Positions 52,943-63,061 are shown, numbered from the stretch's first letter. The stretch is 64,000 bases of DNA from Nitrosomonas oligotropha (GCF_009833085.1 NZ_QRBZ01000037.1:1-64000), one strand, 5' to 3'. Made by a program: numbers and translations. The notes: generated by a model from the letters alone, not told the origin.

Positions 52943-54157
52943 ATGAACAACGAAAAGCCGATACGTGTGCTGGTGCTCGATGATGACAGATTTATGCTTG
53001 AATTTGTCAGTCATTTGCTCAGGGATCTGGGTGTCAGCGAAGTGCTGGTTGCCGAGGATGGCAAGGCCGGCTTGTTTGTTATGTCCGCGCAAGTCTCTGC
53101 AATTGACTTGCTGATTTGTGACATTGAAATGCCGGGTATGGATGGCATTGAGTTTTTGCGCACTATAGCGGATCAATATTACAGCGGTAAGATCGTGTTA
53201 TTTTCCGGCGTTAATTCCGATTTGCTCAAGGCAACGGAACGCTTGGCTTCCGTGCGCGGATTGAATGTCATTGGCACATTGGCTAAACCGGTGACGGTCG
53301 GTTCGCTGGCAGCCATTTTAGCGCAACTATCGATCCCCATCCCGAGGCGCCCCGATCCTGCCCGGATACGGCAGATTTTTACGGTGGAAGAGATCCAGCA
53401 GGCTTTGGCGGCGGATCAAATTGATTTATTTTATCAACCTAAAATCGCCGTTTCCAGCCGCCGTGTTACCAGTGTCGAATGTCTGGCACGGTGGCGCCAT
53501 GCGCAATACGGATATGTTTCTCCGGATAGCTTCATACCCGTCATTGAGCAAAGTGGATTGATTAATGACTTTACTTGCGATGTGTTGAGAAAGTCCGCGC
53601 AACAACTGGATTTGTGGTTGCAGGAAGGGTTTGATTTAAAAATTTCCGTCAATGTTTCAATGGAAAATCTGGACCGGTTTAATTTGCCGGAAATTTATGA
53701 GACGGCTGTGCGCGAGTGTTATGTGCCGATTGACCGGATAACATTGGAAATTACCGAAGGCAAGCTGGGAAAGGATTTTGCGCAATCCCTGGATATTCTG
53801 ACGCGGCTTAGGTTGAAAGGGTTCGGATTGGCTATCGATGATTTTGGCATCGGCTACTCATCGATGGAAACGCTCAAACACATGCCCTTTACCGAACTCA
53901 AGGTCGATCGGATTTTCGCGCATGGCGCGGCAAAAGATCCGGCAACTCGCGCCATTCTGGAGTCGAGTATAAAATTGGGTAAGGCGCTTGGTTTGAATGT
54001 CGTGGTGGAAGGCATTGAAGCCGAAACAGATTACCAACTGGCGGTAGAGCTCGGATGTGATGAAATTCAAGGATTCTTTATTGCAAGACCGATGCCCGGC
54101 GGTGAGTTTACCGAATGGCTAGCGAAACATGAAAAAACAATCGATGAGCGATTCTAA
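52943..54157 (+). CDS. Response regulator with c-di-GMP phosphodiesterase (EAL) domain
   Basis: A 404-aa cytosolic protein. The N-terminal receiver has its phosphoacceptor at Asp60 (ICDIEMPGMDG). The EAL domain begins FYQPKIAVSSRRVTSVECLARW, so the signature reads ECL rather than EAL. Other catalytic elements are intact: LEITE, IDDFGIGYSS and VVEGIEAETDYQ with QGFF. It is predicted to hydrolyse cyclic di-GMP in response to phosphorylation. It follows the stand-alone receiver by 77 bp. No strong ribosome binding site is visible. Confidence 0.85.
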   Translation: MNNEKPIRVLVLDDDRFMLEFVSHLLRDLGVSEVLVAEDGKAGLFVMSAQVSAIDLLICDIEMPGMDGIEFLRTIADQYYSGKIVLFSGVNSDLLKATERLASVRGLNVIGTLAKPVTVGSLAAILAQLSIPIPRRPDPARIRQIFTVEEIQQALAADQIDLFYQPKIAVSSRRVTSVECLARWRHAQYGYVSPDSFIPVIEQSGLINDFTCDVLRKSAQQLDLWLQEGFDLKISVNVSMENLDRFNLPEIYETAVRECYVPIDRITLEITEGKLGKDFAQSLDILTRLRLKGFGLAIDDFGIGYSSMETLKHMPFTELKVDRIFAHGAAKDPATRAILESSIKLGKALGLNVVVEGIEAETDYQLAVELGCDEIQGFFIARPMPGGEFTEWLAKHEKTIDERF

Positions 54158-54244
54158 ACCATCAGGGCTTCGGACAATAACCAAACACCGGCTGGAAGTA
54201 CATTCGTATAAAATTGAGTAATAAGAGACTAATTGATTAAGAAT

Positions 54245-57200
54245 ATGACAAAAATGGATGCAACGTTGCACACTCAAACGGGAAAAATCGCTGATACGTT
54301 AAATTTTAGTTTTGGCTTTACCATAGCCGATTTTTACCGGCGTAGCGGCTTGGTCAAGCTGGACCAAGTATTTCTGGATTTTCTTCGCACCGGCGATGAA
54401 GCGCTGTACAGCAAGTTAGAGATTGCGCGCGCGCATCCAGATGATTTGCTGCCAAAAGACGAATCCGCTTTATTGATCGAGATCGCACCTTGGCTGGAAG
54501 ATTTCATTGCCCGGTTGTTCAACGTCGAGACCGAAGTGCAGCAATTGGCAGCGCGGCATCATGAATTGGCGCCGCTGTATTTTTGTAAGCGGCAATTTGT
54601 TCAGCGCCGCGCCAAAAGCAAAGTGAGCGATGAAGAGCTGGCGGGCATTGATGGCTTGGCGCTGGAAAAAGAACTGGCGGCGGAATTCGGTGAGGCTTTC
54701 TCAGAGCTGGCTTTTGCCACCAAAGTAACGCAGTGGATGGACGCGGAGGCAGAAAACGAAGCGCGTTTGAACAAGGCGTTGCACTATGCCGCCTGGGCGC
54801 TACGCACACCGGCAGGCCAGCAGCATACGCAGCAGGGTATTTTGTTCAAATCACCCGCAAAGCTGGATTTTCAGCATCTGTTGTCGCTGCAAACGGACGA
54901 TTCGGCCGGTTATACGATGCACCGGCTTGAGCATTTGCGTGAACGCAATGGGTTTGCATTGACCGATAACGGCACCGATCTGATGGGTGCGCTCGATGAA
55001 ACCAATTACTGCATCTGGTGCCATGAGCAGGGCAAGGATTCGTGTTCCAAGGGATTGATACAAAAATCCAAGTCTCCGGATGAGCCAGCCGCGTTCAAAC
55101 GTAGCGAACTGGGTGCATTGCTGGCGGGTTGTCCGCTGGAAGAACGTATTTCGGAGTTTCAAAAACTCAAATCGCAGGGCGTTGCGGTGGGTAGTTTGGC
55201 CATGATTACGCTGGATAACCCGATGTGCGCCGGTACCGGTCACCGGATCTGCAACGATTGCATGAAATCCTGCATTTATCAGAAGCAAGAGCCGGTCGAT
55301 ATTCCCCAAGCTGAGACCCGCACGTTGAAGGACGTATTGGCGCTGCCGTGGGGATTTGAGATTTATAGTCTGCTGACGCGTTGGAATCCTTTGAATCTGC
55401 ACCGTCCGGTACCGAAACCGGCGTCTGGGCGCAAGGTTCTGGTGGTGGGCATGGGGCCGGCCGGTTACACGCTGGCGCATCATTTAATGAATGAAGGGCA
55501 CACCGTCGTCGGCATTGACGGACTTAAGATCGAACCCCTACCGGGAGATATCTCGGGTGTTAACCAGAAGGGCGAGCGTGTGCCATTCCAAGCGATCCGC
55601 CTTGCCAGTACGCTGGAAGAAAATCTGGATCAACGTATGCCGGGCGGTTTCGGCGGGGTGGCGGAATACGGCATTACCGTGCGCTGGAATAAAAACTTTC
55701 TGAAATTGATCCGCTTGTTACTGGAACGCCGGGAAGAATTCGCATTGTTCGGCGGCGTGCGTTTTGGCGGCACATTGACGACCGATGATGCTTTTGCCAT
55801 GGGATTCGATCATGTAGCCTTGGCTGCGGGTGCCGGACGGCCGACCGTGCTGGACTTGCCGAATGGATTGGCGCGCGGCGTACGGGCGGCATCGGATTTT
55901 CTGATGGGACTGCAACTGACAGGAGCCGGGCAAAGCGATTCCATTGCAAATATGCAGTTACGCTTGCCGGTGGTGGTGATTGGCGGCGGTTTGACCGCGA
56001 TCGATACCGCAACGGAAGCACTGGCGTATTATCCGGTACAGGTGGAAAAATTCTTGCAGCGCTATGAAATTCTAACGGCAGTGCAGGGAGAAGCGGCAAT
56101 CCGCGCCGTATGGGATGAGGAAGAACAGCAAATTGCCGAGGAATTTCTCGCGCATGCCCGTGCCATTCGCGCCGAACGCGCGGCGGCCGGACAGGAAAAA
56201 CGCACGCCGCGGATCATCCCTCTGCTGCAATCCTGGGGTGGTGCAACCATTGCCTACCGCAAGCGCTTGATCGACAGTCCTTCCTATACGTTGAACCATG
56301 AAGAGGTGGAAAAAGCGCTGGAAGAAGGAATCTGGTTTGCCGAGGGAATGACGCCAACGCGGGTTAACATTGATGCTTGGGGACATACCCAGTCGGTGCA
56401 ATTTGCCGTACAGAAACGCGATGAAGCGGGGCAGTGGCAGGATGCCGGCAAGGTTGAGTTACCGGCGCGCGCTTTGCTCGTTGCTGCGGGAACACAGCCC
56501 AATACGGTACTGGCGCGCGAAGATGAAAAGATCTATCAACTCGATGGACGCTACTTCAGTGCTTGCGATGAAGAAGGTCATCCGATCAAGCCGACGTACG
56601 CCAATCCCAAACCGGACTATCCGTCGGTATTGCTGAGCCGTTACAAGGATGGGCAAGATGGCCGTTTCATCAGTTTCTTTGGCGATTTGCATCCTTCTTA
56701 TTCGGGCAATGTCGTGAAAGCGATGTCCAGCGCCAAACAAGGTTATCCGGTGGTAAGCCGGGTACTGGAGCGGATCAAACCGTCATTGGATCAACCCGCC
56801 GGACAATTCTTCGCAAATTTGAACAATCGGCTGCGGGCAATGGTTCACAAAGTGGAAAGGCTTGCGCCGAATATTATCGAAGTGGTTGTGCATGCGCCGA
56901 TGGCGGCAGAACATTTTCAACCGGGTCAGTTTTACCGCTTCCAGAATTTCGCCACGCTGGCGACACAGGCCGAAAATACCCGGCTGGCAATGGAAGGTCT
57001 TGCATTGACGGGAGCTTCGGTGGACATTGAACGCGGGCTGGTTTCGCTTATTGTTCTGGAAATGGGTGGGTCTTCCGATCTGTGCGCGATGCTGAAACCG
57101 GGTGAGCCGGTTGTGCTGATGGGACCAACGGGAACACCGACAGAAATTCCATCCCATGAAACCGTGGTGCTGGTGGGCGGCGGTTTAGGCAATGCGGTGC

Positions 57201-57793
57201 TGTTCTCCATTGGCGCGGCGGCACGCGCAGCCGGATCGAAAGTGCTGTATTTCGCCGGTTACAAAAAACTGGTCGACCGTTACAAAGTGGCGGAAATTGA
57301 AGCTGCGGCTGACATCGTGGTATGGTGCTGCGATGAAGCGCCGGGTTTTACGGCGACGCGCCCGCAAGACAAAAGCTATGTCGGGAATATCGTCCAGGCC
57401 ATGGTGGCGTATGCCAGCGGTGAGCTGGGTGCGCAGCCGGTAGCCTTGTCCGATGCCGATCATATTATTGCGATCGGTTCGGATCGCATGATGGCGGCGG
57501 TCGGAGTTGCACGTCATCATCAGTTGAAGCCTTACTTGAAAGCGGATCATTTTGCGATCGGTTCGATCAACTCGCCGATGCAGTGCATGATGAAGGAAAT
57601 CTGCGCGCAGTGCCTGCAACCGCATGAAGATCCTGAGACTGGAAAAATTACCTATGTATTCTCCTGCTTTAATCAGGATCAGCCATTGGATCAGGTCGAT
57701 TTCCCCGGACTTGCAACGCGCTTGCGGCAGAATACGGTGCAAGAGAAACTGACCAGCCGCTGGATCGACCGTTGTTTAAAAACCGGAGTATGA
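54245..57793 (+). CDS. Large FAD/NAD(P)- and Fe-S-dependent oxidoreductase
   Basis: A 1182-aa cytosolic protein with several parts. An N-terminal helical region carries cysteine clusters (YCIWCHEQGKDSC near 255 and MCAGTGHRICNDCMKSC near 330). A glutamate-synthase-small-subunit-like FAD/NAD(P) domain follows (KVLVVGMGPAGYTLAHHL near 400, VVVIGGGLTAIDTATEAL near 580). The C-terminus is like the ferredoxin reductase subunit PyrK (FYRFQNF, VVLVGGGLGNAVLF) ending in a [2Fe-2S] motif (CMMKEICAQCLQ...C). It presumably moves electrons between NAD(P)H and an unknown acceptor. Without a signal peptide the CIWCH motif is not a haem c site. Its stop overlaps the Hpt gene. Confidence 0.82.
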   Translation: MTKMDATLHTQTGKIADTLNFSFGFTIADFYRRSGLVKLDQVFLDFLRTGDEALYSKLEIARAHPDDLLPKDESALLIEIAPWLEDFIARLFNVETEVQQLAARHHELAPLYFCKRQFVQRRAKSKVSDEELAGIDGLALEKELAAEFGEAFSELAFATKVTQWMDAEAENEARLNKALHYAAWALRTPAGQQHTQQGILFKSPAKLDFQHLLSLQTDDSAGYTMHRLEHLRERNGFALTDNGTDLMGALDETNYCIWCHEQGKDSCSKGLIQKSKSPDEPAAFKRSELGALLAGCPLEERISEFQKLKSQGVAVGSLAMITLDNPMCAGTGHRICNDCMKSCIYQKQEPVDIPQAETRTLKDVLALPWGFEIYSLLTRWNPLNLHRPVPKPASGRKVLVVGMGPAGYTLAHHLMNEGHTVVGIDGLKIEPLPGDISGVNQKGERVPFQAIRLASTLEENLDQRMPGGFGGVAEYGITVRWNKNFLKLIRLLLERREEFALFGGVRFGGTLTTDDAFAMGFDHVALAAGAGRPTVLDLPNGLARGVRAASDFLMGLQLTGAGQSDSIANMQLRLPVVVIGGGLTAIDTATEALAYYPVQVEKFLQRYEILTAVQGEAAIRAVWDEEEQQIAEEFLAHARAIRAERAAAGQEKRTPRIIPLLQSWGGATIAYRKRLIDSPSYTLNHEEVEKALEEGIWFAEGMTPTRVNIDAWGHTQSVQFAVQKRDEAGQWQDAGKVELPARALLVAAGTQPNTVLAREDEKIYQLDGRYFSACDEEGHPIKPTYANPKPDYPSVLLSRYKDGQDGRFISFFGDLHPSYSGNVVKAMSSAKQGYPVVSRVLERIKPSLDQPAGQFFANLNNRLRAMVHKVERLAPNIIEVVVHAPMAAEHFQPGQFYRFQNFATLATQAENTRLAMEGLALTGASVDIERGLVSLIVLEMGGSSDLCAMLKPGEPVVLMGPTGTPTEIPSHETVVLVGGGLGNAVLFSIGAAARAAGSKVLYFAGYKKLVDRYKVAEIEAAADIVVWCCDEAPGFTATRPQDKSYVGNIVQAMVAYASGELGAQPVALSDADHIIAIGSDRMMAAVGVARHHQLKPYLKADHFAIGSINSPMQCMMKEICAQCLQPHEDPETGKITYVFSCFNQDQPLDQVDFPGLATRLRQNTVQEKLTSRWIDRCLKTGV

Positions 57794-58185
57794 CGAAAGT
57801 GATAAAACAAGTCGAAGCAGGATCGGATCTGGATGCGCCGTTAGCGGTTGATATTTCCGTGATGAGCCAGATGTTTCATAACAACGCAGCGCTGGTGCGT
57901 AAATTCGGCCTCAAATTTATCGAAGTAGCCAATGACACGTTAGTGGAAATGAAAGCCGCGCAGGCTGAAAAAGATTTGCTGGCGCTGGGCCGCTTAGGGC
58001 ATAAATTGAAATCTTCGGCCAGAACCATCGGTGCCGCGGGTTTTGCCGATTTATGCGAAGCGCTTGAGACCGCGGGTGTCAATAATAACTGGTCCGACGC
58101 GGAATCGTTACTGACGAAGATCCCGCCCTTGCTGGAGCGGATTACACAACAATTGGAAAACGAATTCAGCAAAATGGGTGAGTGA
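57790..58185 (+). CDS. Hpt domain phosphotransfer protein
   Basis: A 131-aa four-helix Hpt protein. The phosphorylated residue is His71 in LGRLGHKLKSSARTIGA. It passes phosphate between receiver domains. The ATG overlaps the stop codon of the 1182-aa oxidoreductase (ATGA), so expression is coupled. The two receiver proteins upstream (52443 and 52943) are likely partners. No histidine kinase is encoded in the window. Confidence 0.85.
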   Translation: MTKVIKQVEAGSDLDAPLAVDISVMSQMFHNNAALVRKFGLKFIEVANDTLVEMKAAQAEKDLLALGRLGHKLKSSARTIGAAGFADLCEALETAGVNNNWSDAESLLTKIPPLLERITQQLENEFSKMGE

Positions 58186-58373
58186 GCTTAGCGGCAAAAC
58201 CGCTTATTGTTATTGTTGTGCTGGCAGCCTAAGAAAAATGCAGTGAGTATAAGTGGCGGAGCGGCCGGTTACATCCGCTGCGCTGTACGCTTCATGTGTT
58301 GTCATTATCACTACAATAAACCGGGTGAGCCGTCAAAGAATCAAGTCATATCAAGTTTTTCCTGATCCAATTA

Positions 58374-58402
58374 ATGGCATTGCGTGCAAATTGATTTATA
58401 AT
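58374..58402 (+). promoter_or_regulatory. Candidate sigma-70 promoter for pntA operon
   Basis: A consensus -10 TATAAT (58397-58402) is spaced 17 bp from ATGGCA (4/6 match). It lies 76 bp before the pntA start. The rest of the 293-bp spacer after the Hpt gene shows no gene. Confidence 0.5.
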
Positions 58403-58478
58403 CCGCAATTCATTAAAAAATTAAGCACAATTTTAGTTTTTATTTGCAAGCAGGTTGGCAAGAAAAGGGAGATTATCA

Positions 58479-59606
58479 ATGCATATAGGCATACCAGCAG
58501 AGATTCGCGGCGGAGAAACGCGTGTAGCAGCTACACCGGAGACCGTGAAAAAATATACTGCCAAGGGTGTTCATAAGGTTTCAGTGCAATCAGGCGCTGG
58601 AGCGGGAGCGAGTATACCGGATTCGGCCTATCAGGAAGCCGGTGCGACGATTGTCGCAGACGCGGCTGAGTTGTATGCGCAAGCGCAAATTGTACTCAAA
58701 GTGCGTGGCCCGGAATCCGCCGAGCTAGCCATGATACGCAAGGATGCGGTATTGTTGGGGTTATTGACGCCGCATCATAAGGAAAGTGTCGATGCGCTGA
58801 CGCAGCATGGGTTGACCGCATTTGCGATGGAGAAACTGCCACGCATTTCGCGCGCGCAAAATATGGATGTTTTGTCATCGCAGGCCAACATTGCAGGCTA
58901 TAAAGCGGTGATCATGGCGGCCAACGTGTATCAAAGATTCTTTCCCATGTTGATGACCGCTGCGGGTACTGTCAAAGCAGCGCGGGTATTGATTTTGGGG
59001 GCGGGGGTTGCCGGTTTGCAAGCGATTGCAACGGCGAAAAGATTGGGAGCTGTGGTTGAAGCTTTTGATGTGCGCCCGGCAGTGAAAGAACAAGTGGAAA
59101 GTTTGGGCGCCAAGTTTGTGGAAGTGCCGCTCAGCGATGAAGAAAAAGCCAAGGCTGAGACAGCGGGCGGCTATGCAACCGAGATGTCGGACGATTACAA
59201 ACGCCGCCAAGGTGAATTGGTGCATGAACGCGCGATCGCAGCGGACATCATTATCACTACCGCGCTAATTCCAGGACGCCCTGCGCCGGTCTTGATCAAG
59301 GAAGAAACCGTTCAGTCGATGAAACCGGGTTCTGTGATCGTCGATATGGCGGTGGAAGCGGGTGGTAATTGTCCGTTATCGGAATTGAATCAGACTGTAG
59401 TCAAACATGGCGTGCATCTGATCGGCATTGCAAATATTCCAGGTTTAGTGGCTGCGGATGCTAGTACATTATATGCGCGAAACTTGATGAATTTTCTTAA
59501 CCTGATGTTAGATCAGGAAAGTGGTGAATTAAAAATAGATCGTGCGGATGAGATTATTGCAGGAACATTGCTTTGCAGCGGTGGTGAAATCGCTGTTAAA
59601 TCATAA
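58479..59606 (+). CDS. pntA: NAD(P) transhydrogenase subunit alpha (domain I)
   Basis: A 375-aa soluble NAD(H)-binding subunit of proton-translocating transhydrogenase. It shows IPAEIRGGETRVAATPETV at the start, the Rossmann motif ILGAGVAGLQAI and RPAPVLIKEETVQSMKPGSVIVDMA. The ATG at 58479 has AAAAGGGAGA 6 nt upstream; an earlier TTG has none. The enzyme uses the proton gradient to make NADPH from NADH. It forms an operon with pntAB and pntB, the split three-gene arrangement. Confidence 0.95.
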   Translation: MHIGIPAEIRGGETRVAATPETVKKYTAKGVHKVSVQSGAGAGASIPDSAYQEAGATIVADAAELYAQAQIVLKVRGPESAELAMIRKDAVLLGLLTPHHKESVDALTQHGLTAFAMEKLPRISRAQNMDVLSSQANIAGYKAVIMAANVYQRFFPMLMTAAGTVKAARVLILGAGVAGLQAIATAKRLGAVVEAFDVRPAVKEQVESLGAKFVEVPLSDEEKAKAETAGGYATEMSDDYKRRQGELVHERAIAADIIITTALIPGRPAPVLIKEETVQSMKPGSVIVDMAVEAGGNCPLSELNQTVVKHGVHLIGIANIPGLVAADASTLYARNLMNFLNLMLDQESGELKIDRADEIIAGTLLCSGGEIAVKS

Positions 59607-59686
59607 TCTGCGGCAAACTTGGAAAATGACGCTAGGTCAGTTGCTGCATCGAAAACGTACGGTTAACGAATTTTAAAGGAGTAATC

Positions 59687-59995
59687 ATGATTGGTGAAGT
59701 CGATCCAGTGATTGTCAATTTAACGGTCTTTGTGCTGGCCATTTTTGTTGGCTACCATGTAGTGTGGAATGTCACACCGGCGTTGCATACCCCGCTCATG
59801 TCGGTAACCAACGCCGTTTCCGGCATTATTTTAGTCGGCGCTATGTTAGCGGCAGGCCCTATGGAAACGGACTGGGGTGTCTGGCTGGGTGCCGCAGCGG
59901 TTACATTGGCTGCGATTAATGTATTCGGCGGGTTTCTGGTAAGTCAGCGCATGCTGGAAATGTTCAAGAAAAAAGATAAAAAAGGAAACGCCTAA
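59687..59995 (+). CDS. pntAB: NAD(P) transhydrogenase subunit alpha, membrane part
   Basis: A 102-aa membrane subunit with three hydrophobic helices ([18 protein letters not shown], the segment around [14 protein letters not shown] and [18 protein letters not shown]). It forms part of the proton channel with PntB. AAAGGAG precedes the ATG. It ends one codon before the pntB start. Confidence 0.93.
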   Translation: MIGEVDPVIVNLTVFVLAIFVGYHVVWNVTPALHTPLMSVTNAVSGIILVGAMLAAGPMETDWGVWLGAAAVTLAAINVFGGFLVSQRMLEMFKKKDKKGNA

Positions 59996-61375
59996 ATGTC
60001 AGCAAATCTGGTTGCACTTGCATATTTAGTAGCTTCGGTATTCTTCATACTGGCGTTAAAGGGGTTAAGCTCGCCTGAGTCTGCGCGCCGTGGCAATCTT
60101 TTCGGCATGATTGGCATGACCATTGCTGTCGCCACAACACTGACGCTGACGCAAAACTGGATTTTGATTTTAGGTTGTATCGCTGTGGGTGGTGTGATCG
60201 GTGCAATCGTGGCGCAACGCGTGCAAATGACCGCAATGCCCGAGCTGGTTGCATTCATGCACTCACTGGTTGGTTTGGCGGCAGTTTTTATCGCGATTGC
60301 GGCAGTCAATAATCCGGTTTCGTTCGGATTGCCCGAGGTATTGCCTGCGGGCAGTAAGCTGGAACTGTTTTTGGGCACGTTTATCGGCGCAATGACATGG
60401 TCGGGCTCTGTCATTGCATTCTTAAAACTGTCAGGGCGTATGAGCGGCACGCCGATCGTATTTAGCGGTCAGCATGCGGTTAATTTGTTGCTGGCGCTTG
60501 CGATGGTCGGCTGCGGTTTATGGTTCTTCTTCAGTGAAACGACCAATTGGACCGCATTTATTGCCATGACCGCAATTGCATTTGTGCTGGGATTCCTGAT
60601 TATCATTCCAATCGGTGGCGCGGATATGCCGGTGGTGATTTCCATGTTGAATTCATACTCAGGCTGGGCTGCGGCAGGTATCGGCTTCTCGTTGGGTAAC
60701 CCAATGCTGATCATCGCCGGATCGTTAGTGGGCAGTTCGGGTGCGATTCTCTCGTATATCATGTGTAAAGCGATGAACCGTCCGTTCTTGTCGGTCATCT
60801 TGGGAGGATTTGGCAGTGATGGCGGTACTGCGGTAGCGGATAATGGCGAGCAAAAAACCTACCGTAGCGGTAGCGCCGACGACGCAGCTTTCCTGATGGG
60901 AAATGCCGATAGCGTGATTATCGTGCCGGGTTACGGTCTGGCAGTTGCCAGGGCGCAGCATGCGGTGAAAGAATTGGCTGAAAAGTTACATGAAAAAGGC
61001 GTCAATGTGCGCTTTGCCATACATCCGGTAGCCGGACGTATGCCGGGTCATATGAACGTGTTACTCGCGGAAGCTGAGATTCCTTACGAACAAGTGCAGG
61101 AAATGGAAGAAATCAACAGTGACTTCTCGAATACCGATGTGGTTTTGGTATTGGGCGCGAATGATGTGGTGAATCCTGCGGCTTATGTTGCGGGCAGCCC
61201 GATTTATGGCATGCCGATATTGGATGCGCATAAAGCGCGCACCGTTATGGTGGTTAAGCGCAGTATGGCGGTCGGTTATGCTGGGCTCGATAATGATCTG
61301 TTCTATATGGATAAAACCATGATGATTTTTGGCGATGCCAAGAAAGTTGTGGAGAGTCTGGTTAAGGCTTTGTGA
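59996..61375 (+). CDS. pntB: NAD(P) transhydrogenase subunit beta
   Basis: A 459-aa subunit. About nine N-terminal membrane helices form the rest of the proton channel, and the C-terminal domain III binds NADP(H): SVIIVPGYGLAVARAQHAVKEL and HPVAGRMPGHMNVLLAEA, ending with VLGANDVVNPAA. AAGGAAA precedes the ATG. It closes the pnt operon and is followed by a strong terminator. Confidence 0.95.
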   Translation: MSANLVALAYLVASVFFILALKGLSSPESARRGNLFGMIGMTIAVATTLTLTQNWILILGCIAVGGVIGAIVAQRVQMTAMPELVAFMHSLVGLAAVFIAIAAVNNPVSFGLPEVLPAGSKLELFLGTFIGAMTWSGSVIAFLKLSGRMSGTPIVFSGQHAVNLLLALAMVGCGLWFFFSETTNWTAFIAMTAIAFVLGFLIIIPIGGADMPVVISMLNSYSGWAAAGIGFSLGNPMLIIAGSLVGSSGAILSYIMCKAMNRPFLSVILGGFGSDGGTAVADNGEQKTYRSGSADDAAFLMGNADSVIIVPGYGLAVARAQHAVKELAEKLHEKGVNVRFAIHPVAGRMPGHMNVLLAEAEIPYEQVQEMEEINSDFSNTDVVLVLGANDVVNPAAYVAGSPIYGMPILDAHKARTVMVVKRSMAVGYAGLDNDLFYMDKTMMIFGDAKKVVESLVKAL

Positions 61376-61391
61376 TTTTTAGAATCTAAAA

Positions 61392-61433
61392 ACAAAAGGC
61401 GCAATTACAATGAATTGCGCCTTTTGTTTTTTA
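61392..61433. terminator. Bidirectional rho-independent terminator
   Basis: A perfect 15-bp stem (ACAAAAGGCGCAATT / AATTGCGCCTTTTGT) with a 6-nt loop is flanked by T-rich sequence on both strands. It serves pntB from the left and the EAL gene (stop at 61462) from the right. Confidence 0.93.
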
Positions 61434-61461
61434 TCAATGCGTTTTTTCAATGCTTACAGCG

Positions 61462-62976
61462 CTAAGCAACCGATTCAAGATCATTGAACGGATGCGGCTT
61501 AGCAATACCAAATCCTTGCGCATAGTCCACGCCAATTTCCCGCAGCTTTGCCGTGATGTCATCGGTTTCAACGAGCTCAGCGATGGTTTGAGTACCGGCT
61601 TTAGTGGCAAATTCGTTAATGCTGATTATTCTGGCTAAGTCTTCCTCATCGCGCAGTATGTTGCAAACAATGCTCCCGTCAATTTTCAGATAATCGACTT
61701 TGATCTTATCGAGCAGACTGAATGATTCCGGAGTTTCATTGAAGCTGCATAGTGACACCAGGCACCCTAATTCACGAATTTTATTGGTAAATGTGCACGT
61801 GTCATTGGTAAGGGTTTCCGCATCGGAAATTTCAACTTCAAAACAAAGGCTGGAAGCAGGAACTCCCGTTCTTTTTAATAAATCCTGAATGAAACCGGGG
61901 AAGGCCTGGTCATTCAGAGAGTCTTTGGCAACATTCAAATAAAATACCGAATTGGCATTAGGGTGATCCGACAGCCAGTGGATAATGTGATTAATAATCC
62001 AACGATCCAGTTTAGGCATCATCTTGAATTGATCGACAAGCGGCAGGAACGAGCCCGGGGGCATGAGATTATTTTCTTCCTCGTGCATACGGATCAGAAT
62101 TTCGTAATGGGAGGACGAAGAAACAGAAGGCTTGATGGGAATTATTTTCTGGCAATATAAATTAAATTCCCCGCCTTCAATGGCCTGAGCGATGCGCGCC
62201 GCGGTTACGCCCTGCTGTTTAGGCGTTTGTGCGCTGGGCTGAGGGCTGGCTTCTTTCTTAACAGGTACTGGATCGGATTTCTTCGGTTCCGCTTTCACTG
62301 CATTTTCGTCTTTGATGCTTTTTGATGAAGCACGGGTTTTTTCTTGCGCCCGAGGCGTGTGCAATGTATAGAAGCCGATCGTTTTGCCTTTATTATCAAG
62401 GTGCGGAAGGTATTGTTCCGTGAAAATATAAGGAAACCCTTTGGTGGATTTAAGGACACGTTCGTTATGTATGGTTTTCCCGGCTAAGATTTCTTCAATA
62501 CGGTTTTGGATATCGGAGAAAAATTCTTCATTTGAAAATTCCTTTAAATACCGGCCATCGATCTGGTCGGGTTTTAGTCCGAACCAGCGGCGGAAAATCC
62601 GGTTATGGTAGCGGCAACGCAGATCGTTATTAAAATAAGCCAGCATGACCGGGATGTTTTCATCGATAAATTGCGATTTTACTTTATTCTCGGAAGCGGT
62701 TTTTTCCGCCCATAACCGGTGCTTGATCTCATTACCTAGCCTTTCCTTGCTGATAGAAAGCTGATCGGAAAGATTCCGTGTATTTTTTTCTGTGCGTGCT
62801 ATCTGAATGATTGTAACCAACATCATGAAGATTAATGAAAACCATAATGCAGTTTGCCAGTGCGGTTCGATTTCGGCGATCAAGTATGGGCCAGCGGCTA
62901 GGGTAACAGCCAGCGTGAATGCAATGCTGATGGCCAAATAAGGCTTAACGCTATTAAATAAAGAAGTTTTTTGCAC
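61462..62976 (-). CDS. Membrane PAS-EAL protein with degenerate EAL active site
   Basis: A 504-aa protein. Two N-terminal membrane helices (residues about 10-55) are followed by a PAS domain (NIPVMLAYFNNDLRCRYHNRIFRRWFGL), a charged linker and a C-terminal EAL domain. The EAL signature reads EIL near residue 290, and FYLNVAKDSL and CFEVEISDAET are recognisable. The metal-binding DDFG-x-G segment is replaced by LCSFNETPESF, so phosphodiesterase activity is unlikely. It may instead bind c-di-GMP or a partner. The start is GTG. Confidence 0.82.
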   Translation of the reverse strand: MQKTSLFNSVKPYLAISIAFTLAVTLAAGPYLIAEIEPHWQTALWFSLIFMMLVTIIQIARTEKNTRNLSDQLSISKERLGNEIKHRLWAEKTASENKVKSQFIDENIPVMLAYFNNDLRCRYHNRIFRRWFGLKPDQIDGRYLKEFSNEEFFSDIQNRIEEILAGKTIHNERVLKSTKGFPYIFTEQYLPHLDNKGKTIGFYTLHTPRAQEKTRASSKSIKDENAVKAEPKKSDPVPVKKEASPQPSAQTPKQQGVTAARIAQAIEGGEFNLYCQKIIPIKPSVSSSSHYEILIRMHEEENNLMPPGSFLPLVDQFKMMPKLDRWIINHIIHWLSDHPNANSVFYLNVAKDSLNDQAFPGFIQDLLKRTGVPASSLCFEVEISDAETLTNDTCTFTNKIRELGCLVSLCSFNETPESFSLLDKIKVDYLKIDGSIVCNILRDEEDLARIISINEFATKAGTQTIAELVETDDITAKLREIGVDYAQGFGIAKPHPFNDLESVA

Positions 62977-63061
62977 GGTAATTCCTTATTCTTGTTAGCT
63001 GAAGTGCTTGATAAAGGGATTGGCTGTAAAGATATCGCGATACTGTTTGTTCATAATCCGG

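Noticed and set aside
55000-55050. CIWCH as a haem c attachment site in the large oxidoreductase
   Set aside because: The protein has no export signal, and the surrounding cysteines fit Fe-S or zinc binding instead.
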